A stretch of 64,000 bases of DNA. Source: Marinobacter bryozoorum (GTDB taxonomy: Bacteria; Pseudomonadota; Gammaproteobacteria; Pseudomonadales; Oleiphilaceae). Under the pieces are notes generated by a model. That model was not told the origin of the DNA. It saw only the letters and a list, made by a program, of their open reading frames with translations, and ran no database searches. The position numbers and the translations under genes are program-made. This document shows positions 32,880 through 42,477 of the stretch, piece after piece (within the stretch, counting starts at the first letter, position 1; every line of letters begins with the position of its first letter). Location: the NCBI RefSeq assembly GCF_023156245.1, contig NZ_JAKZAH010000006.1:1-64000 (forward strand), given 5' to 3'.

Positions 32880-33458
32880 TCAGTTGTTGTCAGAATAACC
32901 GGTACGACGAATGACCAGGACCACCTCTCCTACCGGAATGCCCCACTTGGTCATCGCCGTTTCATTGATCAGCGTGTCCGGTGTTACCAGGTACATCCAG
33001 TCATCCATACGCACATCAATAGTACCGTCCCCGTAGGGCACCCGCAGGACATACTTCATGTTGATGGCATTACCGCGCCAGGTCATGAATCCTGGCTCCA
33101 CCACATCACCGGCCTCAGCCCGGTAACCACCGTCCTCCGGGATCAGTGTCCAGACCCGGGTATCAACCTCACCATCATCGAACCGGAACACTTCATCCAG
33201 GGTACCAATGCCATCCTCGCTCCAGCTCGCTTCAATATCAGCATCAAAGGTGCGGATCACCTCGCCCGAGAAATCCTTCACCACCCCCCGGGCCACCAGT
33301 GAGCCCTGAAAAAACTGATCCGGTACCAGTGTCGGAGCACGGTCCCGGTAGTCGTCTATGGATGGCCCGGCGCAGCCGGTAAGTAACAGTATCGTTAAAA
33401 ATACCCACATCCGATGACCGAAACTACCACGAGCTGTCGCTGAAAAAGGGGTTTGCAT
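32880..33458 (-). CDS. DUF3833-type lipoprotein
   Basis: The product has 192 residues from the ATG at 33458. This start has a ribosome-binding site (GGAG) and places a signal peptide with lipobox LLLTGCAG at the N-terminus. A longer reading frame to 33560 lacks a credible signal peptide at its start. The body (FFQGSLVARGVVKDFSGEVIRTFDADIEASW, in part) matches what I recall of DUF3833 proteins. These are cell-envelope lipoproteins of unknown function. It lies 27 bp before the RND adaptor gene on the same strand. Confidence 0.78.
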   Translation of the reverse strand: MQTPFSATARGSFGHRMWVFLTILLLTGCAGPSIDDYRDRAPTLVPDQFFQGSLVARGVVKDFSGEVIRTFDADIEASWSEDGIGTLDEVFRFDDGEVDTRVWTLIPEDGGYRAEAGDVVEPGFMTWRGNAINMKYVLRVPYGDGTIDVRMDDWMYLVTPDTLINETAMTKWGIPVGEVVLVIRRTGYSDNN

Positions 33459-33670
33459 AACCTTTACACTCCAGTTGAACGATATACCGGAGATACGACC
33501 GGCACGGGATGGCGGTTCTGTCGCTAATAGCAGGCCTTGAAAATCCCGGCTACTGGCCATAGGTTTCTAAAGCCATTCCGGAATCACTATAACTTTCTAT
33601 TTTTAAAGGATTTTAATCGTATTCACTGCGTGAGTTGAGTAATCGAGTCCTACTGGAAGGAGGTTCGAAT

Positions 33671-34603
33671 ATGGATACTCGTTCTCAAGATCTATACCCC
33701 AGTCGTCTTGAACGCCCAACCCCGTCTTTTGACCGCCTGGACCCGGTGGTGCACAGCACTGGCGCTGACCGGACCAGCGGCCCCCTGACTGAAACTGACC
33801 TGGCCCGGTACGAGCGGGACGGCTTTCTCGCCTTCCCGAACTTCCTCGACCAGGAAACCGTCGCCCGGTTCCGCCAGGACCTAAGGGATTATGAAAACGA
33901 TCCGGACATTCTCCGTGCGGAAGGCACCATCACCGAGCCCGGCAAGCAGGAAATCCGGTCGGTTTTTGGTGTGCACGAGTTATCGGAGCGCTTTGATCGG
34001 CTAACCCGGGACCCCGGAATCCTGGACATGGTGCACCAGTTGCTGGGCAGTGAGGCGTACATTCACCAGTCCCGGATCAACTTCAAGCCAGGTTTCCACG
34101 GCAAGGGCTTTGACTGGCACTCGGATTTCGAAACCTGGCACACCGAGGACGGCATGCCCCGTATGCGTGCGGTCAGCTTCTCCATTGCCCTGACCGACAA
34201 CACGCCCTTCAATGGTCCCCTGATGCTGATCCCCGGCTCCCACAAGAAATTCGTCCCCTGCGTGGGTCGCACCCCGGAGGATAACTACCAGCACTCCCTG
34301 AAAAAACAGGAACTGGGTGTGCCTAACGACAGGGACCTGGCGCAGATGGCGGATGCCGGTGGCATCAAGGCGCCCACTGGCCCTGCCGGCTCACTGATCA
34401 TTTTCGAGTGCAATACACTGCACGCTTCCAACGCCAATATGTCACCCTGGCCGCGAAGCAACCTGTTCTTCGTATTCAACAGTGTGGAAAACCAGCTGGC
34501 AGAACCCTTCTGCGGCAACAAGCCGCGCCCGGACTTCCTGGGCAACCGCACCAATACCCGGGCCCTGAAACCGGTAAGCGACGATCTGCGTCGCACTGGT
34601 TAA
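33671..34603 (+). CDS. ectD: ectoine hydroxylase
   Basis: The product has 310 residues from the ATG at 33671, preceded by GGAGG. The ATG at 33635 lacks such a site. The EctD signature is clear: FDWHSDFETWHTEDGMP, with Fe(II) ligands H150 and D152 and the third ligand H251 (NTLHASNANMS). The enzyme is a 2-oxoglutarate-dependent dioxygenase that converts the compatible solute ectoine to 5-hydroxyectoine, protecting against salt and heat stress. No ectABC genes are nearby. It is the only plus-strand gene between 13 and 43 kb. Confidence 0.96.
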   Translation: MDTRSQDLYPSRLERPTPSFDRLDPVVHSTGADRTSGPLTETDLARYERDGFLAFPNFLDQETVARFRQDLRDYENDPDILRAEGTITEPGKQEIRSVFGVHELSERFDRLTRDPGILDMVHQLLGSEAYIHQSRINFKPGFHGKGFDWHSDFETWHTEDGMPRMRAVSFSIALTDNTPFNGPLMLIPGSHKKFVPCVGRTPEDNYQHSLKKQELGVPNDRDLAQMADAGGIKAPTGPAGSLIIFECNTLHASNANMSPWPRSNLFFVFNSVENQLAEPFCGNKPRPDFLGNRTNTRALKPVSDDLRRTG

Positions 34604-34634
34604 CGCTGGTGGAATACCGGTTCGGCCAAAGCAA

Positions 34635-34660
34635 AAGGGGAAGCCCGCAGGCTTCCCCTT
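34635..34660. terminator. bidirectional terminator between ectD and the peroxidase gene
   Basis: AAGGGGAAGCC-CGCA-GGCTTCCCCTT is a perfect 11-bp stem. On the minus strand it is followed by TTTTGCTTT. It lies between the convergent 3' ends of ectD and the cytochrome c peroxidase gene. Confidence 0.85.
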
Positions 34661-34679
34661 CGCATTTGCGTCCCTGACC

Positions 34680-35735
34680 TCAGTCGAGCGCAGACATGGG
34701 CGCCGGACGAGGCGTTTCGTCAGTGCTGGGTGGCAACTCCGGGTAACGAACTTCCGGAATATCCCCTGTCAGGGTCTTCAGGAACGCGACGATGGACTGG
34801 ACTTCATCGTCCTTCAGCTCGGTTCCCAACTGGGCCGTCCCCATAACCGCCACTGCCTCTTCCAGGCTCCAGACGGCGCCGGAATGAAAATAGGGGGCTG
34901 TCAGCTCAATATTCCGCAGGGGCGCAGCGCGGAAGACGTACTCGTCAGAAGCTGTTTCGGTAACTGCAAAACGACCCTTGTCACCCTCCGGCAGGATCTC
35001 TGCACCCGGTCGAGTGACCAGGCCGAACGGATAATAGCCTTCACCACCAAAGTTGACCCCTCCGTGACAGGCGGCACACCCCTTGTCCATGAAGAGGGCC
35101 AGTCCCTCCTGCTCCTCGGCATTGAGCGCATTGTCATTTCCGCGAAGGAACTGGTCGAAGGACGCGTCCGGTGTAATCAGTGTAGCTTCGAAGGCCTCGA
35201 TAGCCGTGGCCATATTATCGAAGGTCACCGGGCTTTCTTCCCCCGGAAAGGCGTCTTCGAATCGTTCCACATACTCCGGCATCGAGGAAAGCGTGGACAC
35301 GACCCGCTCGGGTGTGCTGCTCATTTCCACGCCTGCCTGTACCGGTCCCTTGGCCTGTTCGGCCAGGTCGGCGGCGCGGCCATCCCAGAACTGGGCACTG
35401 TTGAAGACCGCATTGAACACAGTCGGTGAATTACGCGGTCCTTTCTGCCAGCCGTGACCAATGGAGGTGGGCAGGTAGTCATGGCCACCCATACCCACGT
35501 TGTGGCAGGTGTTGCAGCTGATCAGGTGGCTGGACGACAGGCGAGGCTCAAAGAACAACATCTGGCCCAGTTCCACCTTGGCGGCGGTCAGCTCATTTCC
35601 ATCGATAACGGGTGGATATTTGGGAACGGCACTGAACATACCGGATGCCCGGTCCCGCAGTTCACTGTTGGCAAAGGCCAGCTGAGACCCGGCCATGAGG
35701 CCCGCGGTCAGCATGATGGCGGTGGATACTTTCAT
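34680..35735 (-). CDS. di-haem cytochrome c peroxidase (MauG/CcpA family)
   Basis: The product has 351 residues from the ATG at 35735 (MKVSTAIMLTAGLMAG..., a Sec signal peptide, with GGGAG upstream). Two haem c motifs, CNTCH and CAACH, mark the low- and high-potential haems, and the typical NSPTVFNAVFNSAQFWDGR segment is present. The enzyme reduces hydrogen peroxide in the periplasm with electrons from cytochrome c. It ends at a shared terminator with ectD. Confidence 0.94.
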   Translation of the reverse strand: MKVSTAIMLTAGLMAGSQLAFANSELRDRASGMFSAVPKYPPVIDGNELTAAKVELGQMLFFEPRLSSSHLISCNTCHNVGMGGHDYLPTSIGHGWQKGPRNSPTVFNAVFNSAQFWDGRAADLAEQAKGPVQAGVEMSSTPERVVSTLSSMPEYVERFEDAFPGEESPVTFDNMATAIEAFEATLITPDASFDQFLRGNDNALNAEEQEGLALFMDKGCAACHGGVNFGGEGYYPFGLVTRPGAEILPEGDKGRFAVTETASDEYVFRAAPLRNIELTAPYFHSGAVWSLEEAVAVMGTAQLGTELKDDEVQSIVAFLKTLTGDIPEVRYPELPPSTDETPRPAPMSALD

Positions 35736-35850
35736 GGCTGCTCTCCCTGTTTTTTGGAGCATTACTGAGGTTTCATTAACATAGTAGCAACGCCCCTTGT
35801 TCTCCAGAACGCCATTCAACAACTAGCGACACCAAAATTGATTTAGCACA

Positions 35851-35875
35851 AAAAAGGGATCCTCCGACCCCTTTC
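35851..35875 (-). terminator. intrinsic terminator downstream of the DUF2959 gene
   Basis: On the minus strand a stem AAAGGGGTCGGAGGATCCCTTT is followed by a run of T. It lies 28-52 bp after the stop at 35903. Confidence 0.75.
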
Positions 35876-35902
35876 CTGATAGATCTCAATTAGCTGACCC
35901 TG

Positions 35903-36592
35903 TTACTGATCACCAAAACGCCGGATAAACGCATTCGACTCAGCAATAGCGTCTTCCATCTCACGGATCAGCAAATCCACGTCCTGGCGGATTCGGCCAA
36001 GCTCACTCTCCAGGGCAGCAATGGACTGCGCGTTCAGGTTGTGCTTGAGGAACAGCATCTGGTCCTCGAAAGCCTGCAGAACCGGTTCCATGCGGTCTTC
36101 GGCATCATGCATGCGGGTAATCAGCTGATCGTAGTGGCGCCGGGTTTCCACAAGTTTCTGTTCACTGGAACGACGCAGGGACTGGCTTTCATAGCGGCTT
36201 AGCTCATCCTCCCACTCATCAAACAGGGCAGCCGCGACATCTTCCACGGAATCAATCCGGTCCCGTACATCCTGGGCGGCTGCTTCACTGTCTTCATAGG
36301 CATCCCGGACCTCTTCGTACTTTTCCTTCAAGGGTGTATCCGGGGTTTCCACCACGCTCTGAAAACGCTCAAGGGATGAGCGGAAGGTTTCCTGGGCTCC
36401 ATCCTGTGAATCCCGCGCGTCCTCTACCCGGTCGACCAGGATATCCCGCTTCTCGAAGCCGAGCTTTTCCATCGTGTTGTAGTAAACCGTGCTGCAGCCG
36501 GTCAGGGTCAGCAAGGCTGCCAGAACAAGGCCTGACCATACGGAGGAAGAACGAGCCTGGGGTAAGAGGAAGCACAAAGATGGTCGGTACAT
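35903..36592 (-). CDS. DUF2959-type lipoprotein
   Basis: The 229-residue product has a lipobox in LAALLTLTGCST preceded by a basic N-terminus, so a lipid-anchored envelope protein is expected. The remainder is almost wholly alpha-helical and charged, with long heptad-like stretches (roughly residues 45-225), as in DUF2959 proteins, whose function is unknown. It is a single gene followed by its own terminator. Confidence 0.82.
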   Translation of the reverse strand: MYRPSLCFLLPQARSSSVWSGLVLAALLTLTGCSTVYYNTMEKLGFEKRDILVDRVEDARDSQDGAQETFRSSLERFQSVVETPDTPLKEKYEEVRDAYEDSEAAAQDVRDRIDSVEDVAAALFDEWEDELSRYESQSLRRSSEQKLVETRRHYDQLITRMHDAEDRMEPVLQAFEDQMLFLKHNLNAQSIAALESELGRIRQDVDLLIREMEDAIAESNAFIRRFGDQ

Positions 36593-36654
36593 TGGCAGGA
36601 CTCCGGAGTCTGGAAGGTTCCGCTATGCTAGCGCGCCAGGGCCGGAAAAGGAAA

Positions 36655-36692
36655 ACCCGGCATCCCGGGATAATCTCCCTGTAATGCCGGGT
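36655..36692 (-). terminator. probable terminator of the TonB-receptor gene
   Basis: ACCCGGCAT and ATGCCGGGT form a 9-bp stem around a 20-nt loop, followed on the minus strand by TTTTCCTTTT. It lies 36 bp beyond the stop at 36728. Confidence 0.65.
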
Positions 36693-36727
36693 ATTTCATA
36701 GAAGGTTTACAGGAGCGGTGGTTACAC

Positions 36728-38920
36728 TCAGAAGTCGACCGTCGCGGACAACCACAAACGACGACCTTCCTCTACACGGCCCCCACTGGCCATTCCCCGG
36801 TACTGATAGATATAGTCCGATGCCCACTCGTTGCGGGTAACGCCATCGCTATCTACGTAACTGTAGGCACTTCCGGACAGGAAGTCCTTGTCGAAGACGT
36901 TATAGATGGTTGCGGTCAGTGTCACCGCTTCGGTGGCACGATAGCTTCCCCCCAGATGGAACAGGGCATAGCTGTCCAGGTCGCCAACCGCCTTATCAAT
37001 GGCCAGTTCTTCTGTGTTGTAGTTCTCACGCTTTTTCAGGAAGCGGGTGCGGTTGTCCATATATTCGCCGGACACCCAAAGATCAAGCGTTGGTGTCGCC
37101 GACCAGTTGAGACGGGCATTGACCATGTGTTCCGGTGTGTTGGTCAGCGGTGCGCCTTCGTTTTCACCACTCTTCTGCTCACTGTCGGTAAAGGTGTAGT
37201 TGGCCCGCACCGACCAGTCCGGGGCAAATCGCCAACTGGAACCGAGTTCGATACCACGGGTTTCGGCCTTGCCGATATTGGCAAGCTGGCTGTAGGTGCC
37301 ATCCGGGATCTGGCTGTCACCTGAGATAACGACGTCATTGCCATCGTCAATCTTGTCGTCAAACCGGTTGTAGAACAATGTGGCATTTGCCTTGAAGCCA
37401 CTGAGATTATCGTAATAGGCACCGACTTCGTAGTTGGTACTTTTCTCCGGCTCAAGGCCTGGCGTACCAATGGTAATTTCCTCTCCCTGACCGGTCACTC
37501 CATTAATCCCGTCATGGAGATCATTGATGTCCGGTGTTCTGTACCCCTGACTTACACCACCTTTCAGGGTCCAGCTCGGAGTGGTGTTCCACACCAGGTA
37601 GGCACGGGGGGTAAAGTGACCCGAGAAGGCATCGTGGTCTTCATAACGACCACCCAGGGTGAGCGCGAGGTCGTCCCGAAGGTACCACTCATCTTCCGCA
37701 AAGAGGGCCCAGGAATCCTGCTCGAAGGTGGTCCCGGCAAGGCCATCCTTCAATCGGCTGTCACGGTACTGGCCACCCACTGTCACGATATGATCATTGG
37801 TAACCGGCGCGACCAGCCTGGTATCGAAAACCGTATCCCTGGATTCCAGCTCCCGGTCTTCACCGGCAACCAGGTCCTGGTAAGGCGCGTCATAGGCCTC
37901 GCCCAGTTCCCCGGGCAGGGTTCGGCCCTCGGTCTCGGTGATGTTATGTGTCAGGTCGTTGGTCCAGGTGCCAATGCCCAGCTGGCTGGAATGACCAAGG
38001 ACAAACTGGTCACGATTGAAGCGCAGCTCGTCCTGGTAGCCGTTCGCCACGCCGGGATCCGGAGCGCAACTGCGGTTGCGTCCATCCAGGGTACCTAACT
38101 GGCATTCATCATTGTTATAAACCTGGCGACCCTGCTCAACATCCAGGTAAACCTCGTGGCCATCCACTGGTACCAGGGTCAGGCGGGCGCCAAGGTTGCT
38201 GTTACGACCCTCTACCGGTGCCACACCCCGCTTTGGGGCTTCCTCACCATTATCAAAGGTGAGGTCAGAAGCACTGCGATCAAGCAGGCTACCGCGTACC
38301 GCGAGTCCCAGCCGGTCTTCAACCAGCGGCCCGCTGGTGTAGAAGCTGACCTTGCCATTGTCACCATAGTTCCGATCTTCCTGGAAGGTGTGTTCCAGGG
38401 TTACCGATCCTGCCCATTGGTCGGAGACCTTTTTGGTGATGATATTGACTACGCCGCCAATGGCATCGGAGCCGTAAAGTGTCGACATGGGACCACGGAT
38501 CACCTCGATTCGTTCAATGGCAGACATGGGGGGGATAAAACTCGTGGAAGTGTCCCCGAATCCATTCGGGGTAACATCACCCGGCGGGTTCTGGCGCCTG
38601 CCATCAATCAGGATCAGTGTGTATTCGCTGGGCAGTCCGCGAATACTGATATTGAGGCCGCCGGTTTTACCCGTATTCTGTCGAATATCAACACCTTCCA
38701 CGTTATCCAGCGCCTGGGCAATGTTTGAGTACTGCGCCCGTCTCAGCTCTTCCTCTCCGATGACACTGATGCTTGCTGGCGCGTCGGTGACTTTCTGCTC
38801 AACGCCTGATGCCGTTACCACCAGTTCATTCATCTCCACAGGTTGTGCGATGGTCTGCAAACTGGTGCCTGTGGTCACTAGCGCGATAGCGCTGGCGAGG
38901 AGGGAAGGTCGGGTGAACAT
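36728..38920 (-). CDS. TonB-dependent outer-membrane receptor (CirA/FepA-like)
   Basis: The 730-residue product has a signal peptide (up to about residue 25, TIAQP) and a TonB box region (MNELVVTAS). The plug domain (VEGVDIRQNTGKTGGLNI, IRGPMSTLYGSDAIGGVVNIITKK) is followed by a 22-strand barrel ending in an aromatic residue (ATVDF). The family imports ferric siderophores, haem or other large ligands. A Fur-box-like sequence 48 bp upstream indicates iron control, which favours a siderophore. The plug most resembles CirA/FepA-type catecholate receptors, but the ligand is not certain. No TonB-ExbBD or siderophore genes are adjacent. Confidence 0.93.
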   Translation of the reverse strand: MFTRPSLLASAIALVTTGTSLQTIAQPVEMNELVVTASGVEQKVTDAPASISVIGEEELRRAQYSNIAQALDNVEGVDIRQNTGKTGGLNISIRGLPSEYTLILIDGRRQNPPGDVTPNGFGDTSTSFIPPMSAIERIEVIRGPMSTLYGSDAIGGVVNIITKKVSDQWAGSVTLEHTFQEDRNYGDNGKVSFYTSGPLVEDRLGLAVRGSLLDRSASDLTFDNGEEAPKRGVAPVEGRNSNLGARLTLVPVDGHEVYLDVEQGRQVYNNDECQLGTLDGRNRSCAPDPGVANGYQDELRFNRDQFVLGHSSQLGIGTWTNDLTHNITETEGRTLPGELGEAYDAPYQDLVAGEDRELESRDTVFDTRLVAPVTNDHIVTVGGQYRDSRLKDGLAGTTFEQDSWALFAEDEWYLRDDLALTLGGRYEDHDAFSGHFTPRAYLVWNTTPSWTLKGGVSQGYRTPDINDLHDGINGVTGQGEEITIGTPGLEPEKSTNYEVGAYYDNLSGFKANATLFYNRFDDKIDDGNDVVISGDSQIPDGTYSQLANIGKAETRGIELGSSWRFAPDWSVRANYTFTDSEQKSGENEGAPLTNTPEHMVNARLNWSATPTLDLWVSGEYMDNRTRFLKKRENYNTEELAIDKAVGDLDSYALFHLGGSYRATEAVTLTATIYNVFDKDFLSGSAYSYVDSDGVTRNEWASDYIYQYRGMASGGRVEEGRRLWLSATVDF

Positions 38921-38968
38921 TGGCAGCTCCTGTAGATCAAGAATTTGAATGAATTATCAGGAGCTAAT

Positions 38969-38987
38969 GATAATGATTATTACTAAC
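38969..38987. promoter_or_regulatory. Fur box upstream of the TonB receptor
   Basis: GATAATGATTATTACTAAC matches the 19-bp Fur consensus at 15 positions, with the first nine exact. It lies 48 bp upstream of the receptor start, where a bound repressor would block the promoter. Confidence 0.78.
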
Positions 38988-39042
38988 TGATGGAAGGTCT
39001 ATTTACGCACAATACGTTTCCTGTCATGGAACCGGGACTGAC

Positions 39043-40410
39043 CTACTTGCCGATGCAGAAACTGCTGAAAATCTTGCCCAGTAAGTCATCCGGGGTCATA
39101 ACACCGGTGATTTCTCCCAAGGCGTCCTGGGTGGCACGGAGGTCTTCTGCCAGCAATTCGCCAGCGCCATACCCGTGCAACTGGTCCTTGCCCTGTCTCA
39201 GCGAAGCCAGCGCCCGTTGCAATGCATCCAGGTGTCGACGACGGGCAAGGAATCCGCCTTCTGTGGTGGTGGCAAATCCTATGCACTGCTTGAGGTGCTC
39301 CCGTAATAGCTCAAGGCCTTCTGCAGACTTGGCAGCAATCCGGATAACCGGAGCTGCGTGGTGGGGTTCTGCGGAAATTCCTACTGTCTCGCCGGACAGA
39401 TCCACCTTGTTCCGTATTACGGTGACCGGGGCTTTTTCCGGCAACTGATCGATAAAATCCGGCCAGATGGCGTGGGGTTCCGTTTCCGAAGTGGTGGTTG
39501 CATCCACCATGAGCAGGATACGATCAGCCTGTCGGATTTCGTCCCAGGCCCTGGCGATACCAATCTGCTCCACTTCATCCGGGCTGTCCCGCAGGCCGGC
39601 AGTGTCGATGATATGCAGCGGCATACCATCAATGTGGATATGTTCCCTCAGTACGTCACGGGTGGTGCCTTCAATCGCTGTGACAATGGCCGCTTCCCGG
39701 CCGGCAAGGGCATTGAGCAGACTGGATTTACCCGCATTGGGGCGACCCGCAATGACCACTTTCATACCGTCGCGGAGCAGGCTGCCCTGATGGGCCTCGG
39801 CAAGGATCTGCTCCAGATCGGCAAGGATTTGCTCCAGGTCTGACGCCACCTTGCCGTCCGCCAGGAAATCGATCTCTTCCTCGGGGAAGTCGATTGCAGC
39901 TTCCACGTAGATTCGAAGTTGGGTTACTGAATCCACCAGGGTGTTAATTCGCCGGGAAAACACCCCCTGTAACGATTGCACAGCTGACCTGGCCGCCTGC
40001 TCCGAACTGCTTTCAATCAAGTCCGCGATGGCTTCAGCCTGGGTCAGGTCCAGTTTGTCGTTGAGAAAGGCACGTTCAGAAAATTCCCCGGGGCGGGCCA
40101 GGCGCGCGCCAAGTTGGCAGACTTGCCGCAGCAAGAGATCGAGGATAACGGTACCACCATGCCCCTGAAGTTCCAGTACGTCCTCACCGGTAAAGGAGTT
40201 TGGACCCGGAAAGAAGAGTCCGATGCCTTCGTCTATGAGCTGGTCACGATCATCCAGGAAGGGCCCGTAATGGGCGTACCTGGGCCTGGGTTGGAAGCCA
40301 AGCATAGCGACTGCAATGGACTGTGCCGCGGGGCCGGAGACACGCACAATACCTACGCCAGCCTGACCAGGCGCTGTGGCAATAGCAGCAATGGTGTCAG
40401 TGACTTGCAT
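39043..40410 (-). CDS. mnmE: tRNA modification GTPase MnmE (TrmE)
   Basis: The product has 455 residues from the ATG at 40410 ([20 protein letters not shown]), which has GGAGG upstream. An in-frame extension to 40482 is not conserved-looking. The G-domain motifs are [21 protein letters not shown] and the NKVD-type site (RNKVDLS). The C-terminal CIGK carries the conserved cysteine. With MnmG it modifies wobble uridines. It is downstream of yidC. Confidence 0.97.
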   Translation of the reverse strand: MQVTDTIAAIATAPGQAGVGIVRVSGPAAQSIAVAMLGFQPRPRYAHYGPFLDDRDQLIDEGIGLFFPGPNSFTGEDVLELQGHGGTVILDLLLRQVCQLGARLARPGEFSERAFLNDKLDLTQAEAIADLIESSSEQAARSAVQSLQGVFSRRINTLVDSVTQLRIYVEAAIDFPEEEIDFLADGKVASDLEQILADLEQILAEAHQGSLLRDGMKVVIAGRPNAGKSSLLNALAGREAAIVTAIEGTTRDVLREHIHIDGMPLHIIDTAGLRDSPDEVEQIGIARAWDEIRQADRILLMVDATTTSETEPHAIWPDFIDQLPEKAPVTVIRNKVDLSGETVGISAEPHHAAPVIRIAAKSAEGLELLREHLKQCIGFATTTEGGFLARRRHLDALQRALASLRQGKDQLHGYGAGELLAEDLRATQDALGEITGVMTPDDLLGKIFSSFCIGK

Positions 40411-40458
40411 GGTTTCCTCCACCGCCTTCACAAGGGATTCATCAGGCACAAACAGAAC

Positions 40459-40478
40459 GGGGCTCCCTGAGGAGCCCC
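40459..40478 (-). terminator. hairpin between yidC and mnmE
   Basis: GGGGCTCC-CTGA-GGAGCCCC is a perfect 8-bp stem, followed on the minus strand by the moderately T-rich GTTCTGTTTG. It may be a weak terminator or attenuator. Confidence 0.55.
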
Positions 40479-40506
40479 GCACTATGGATGGCGAATACCC
40501 GGACCA

Positions 40507-42210
40507 TCAGGTCTTTCGGGTTGCCATCTCCGCCTCGATCTTGCGGGTAATGTACCACTGCTGGGCAATGGACAGAATGTTGTTGGTGAGCCAGTACAGT
40601 ACCAGGCCAGCCGGGAACCACAGGAAGAACACGGTGAAGATGATCGGCATCAGCTTCATGATCTTGGCCTGCATGGGGTCCGGAGGTGTCGGGTTCAGGT
40701 GCATCTGCAACATCATGCTGGCACCCATCAGGATCGGCAGGATGAAGTAGGGATCCATCTGGGACAGATCCTGGATCCACAGCATGAAGGGCGCATGGCG
40801 AAGCTGCACACTTTCAAACAATACCCAGTACAGGGCAATGAACACTGGCATCTGAACCAGGATAGGCAGACAGCCCCCCAGAGGATTGATCTTTTCCTTC
40901 TTGTACAGGGCCATCATTTCCTGGGACATACGCTGGCGGTCGTCGCCATAGAGCTCGCGCAGACGTGTCAGCTGGGGTGCTACTGCCCGCATGCGGGCCA
41001 TGGACCTGTAGCTGGTTGCAGACAGTTTGAAGAACACGGCCTTGACGACCACCGTCAGCAGAATGATAGACACACCCCAGTTACCGACCAGGCTGTGAAT
41101 CCAGTCCATAAAAATGAACAGTGGCAGGGAAATAAAGAACAGGAAGCCGAAGTCCACGGTGCGGTCAAGGTTTGGTGCAACGCCTTCCAGGCGATCAATG
41201 ATCTTCGGCCCCACATAGATACGGGCACCAGCCTGCCCGGTTTCGCCGGGTTCAACCACGGTGGCCGGACTGACAAACCCCATGACGTTCAGGTTATCAC
41301 GGCGGGTGGTCTGGAACTGATGGGTCTGATCCCGCGGTGGGATCCAGGCCGAAATAAAGTAGTGCTGCAGGAATGCCAACCAGCCATTGGTTACCGGCTG
41401 GTTGATACGATCGTCTTCCAGGTCGGAAAAATCGAACTTTTCGTAGGGGTCGTCCGGTGTGCTGATAACCAGGCCTAGGAAGGCCCGGATACCCATACTG
41501 TTCTGGGCAGTCGGGTCGGGGGCTTCATCACGCACGATCTTGCCGGTGAAATTACCTTGCCAGGCTTGCTCGGAACGGTTGTCGATGAGGTATTCCACAT
41601 CGATTTCATAGCTGTCCCGGGCGAGGGTATAGCGCTTGATGACGCCAATACCTTCATCGGTCTGGTAACCCAGATCAACCTGCAGTGAATCCTGGCCGTC
41701 CTCGAGGGTTATTTCACGGCTGTCCACCTCATAGACAGGGGGCTCGCCATTACGACGGCTGTCGAACCCGTTCTCACCGATCATCCCGCTTTCGAGGAAA
41801 TAGGTACGGTTGTTCGAGGTCTGCAGTACGCGAAGGGGTTCCTTGCTATCGAGGGTGCGGTCGTAGTCGAGAAGGGACGCTTCAACCAGATTGCCACCGA
41901 CACGGTCAATCTTCAGTTCCAGCACATCGGTTCTGACAGTCACCAGGCGGTCACTGGTGGAAAGCTCAGACGCGCTGATGGATGTTGAGCCGCCCGGAGC
42001 AGAAAATTCATCCGGACTGTCATCGTCGGTTGAGCCAGTGCTGTCAGGAAGGGACATTTCATCGTCGCTGGCGGACTCGCTCAGGTCAGCGGTCTGCTCC
42101 TGGACAGCGACCGGCTCGGCAGGCTGGTTGTAATCCTCGTTCCAGGCAAGAACCATCAGGTAGCTGACAATGGCTAGACCGGCAAATAATACGATGCGCT
42201 GAATGTCCAT
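40507..42210 (-). CDS. yidC: membrane protein insertase YidC
   Basis: The 567-residue product has an N-terminal signal anchor (VLFAGLAIVSYLMVLAW) and a large periplasmic beta domain. The conserved C-terminal five-helix core includes FKLSATSYRSMARMRAVAPQLTRLRE and QMPVFIALYWVLFESVQLR. It inserts proteins such as ATP synthase c subunit into the inner membrane, alone or with SecYEG. It is in the rpmH-rnpA-yidD-yidC operon, 4 bp after yidD. Confidence 0.98.
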   Translation of the reverse strand: MDIQRIVLFAGLAIVSYLMVLAWNEDYNQPAEPVAVQEQTADLSESASDDEMSLPDSTGSTDDDSPDEFSAPGGSTSISASELSTSDRLVTVRTDVLELKIDRVGGNLVEASLLDYDRTLDSKEPLRVLQTSNNRTYFLESGMIGENGFDSRRNGEPPVYEVDSREITLEDGQDSLQVDLGYQTDEGIGVIKRYTLARDSYEIDVEYLIDNRSEQAWQGNFTGKIVRDEAPDPTAQNSMGIRAFLGLVISTPDDPYEKFDFSDLEDDRINQPVTNGWLAFLQHYFISAWIPPRDQTHQFQTTRRDNLNVMGFVSPATVVEPGETGQAGARIYVGPKIIDRLEGVAPNLDRTVDFGFLFFISLPLFIFMDWIHSLVGNWGVSIILLTVVVKAVFFKLSATSYRSMARMRAVAPQLTRLRELYGDDRQRMSQEMMALYKKEKINPLGGCLPILVQMPVFIALYWVLFESVQLRHAPFMLWIQDLSQMDPYFILPILMGASMMLQMHLNPTPPDPMQAKIMKLMPIIFTVFFLWFPAGLVLYWLTNNILSIAQQWYITRKIEAEMATRKT

Positions 42211-42214
42211 AAAC

Positions 42215-42472
42215 TTAGTCTGCAGTTGGGTTGGCTTTTATTGAGGTTGTGGACCGGTCTGTGCCGGGTACCGGATCATATCCGTGGGTGCCCCAGGGAT
42301 GGCAACGGGATACCCGCCGAACTGCCAGTAGCGCACCTTTCAATGAACCATGGGTTTCTATGGCTTCGAGTGCATAGACAGAGCAGGTGGGGATATGACG
42401 GCAGTGGCTGGCCATCATCGGACTGATGGCGTAACGATAGACTTGGATGGGGATGACCAGGAAAGATCGCAT
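42215..42472 (-). CDS. yidD: membrane protein insertion efficiency factor YidD
   Basis: The 85-residue product has the family pattern [13 protein letters not shown]...[19 protein letters not shown]...[17 protein letters not shown], with its conserved cysteines. It lies between rnpA and yidC, 5 and 4 bp from its neighbours, the standard arrangement. Confidence 0.96.
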   Translation of the reverse strand: MRSFLVIPIQVYRYAISPMMASHCRHIPTCSVYALEAIETHGSLKGALLAVRRVSRCHPWGTHGYDPVPGTDRSTTSIKANPTAD

Positions 42473-42477
42473 AGTGC

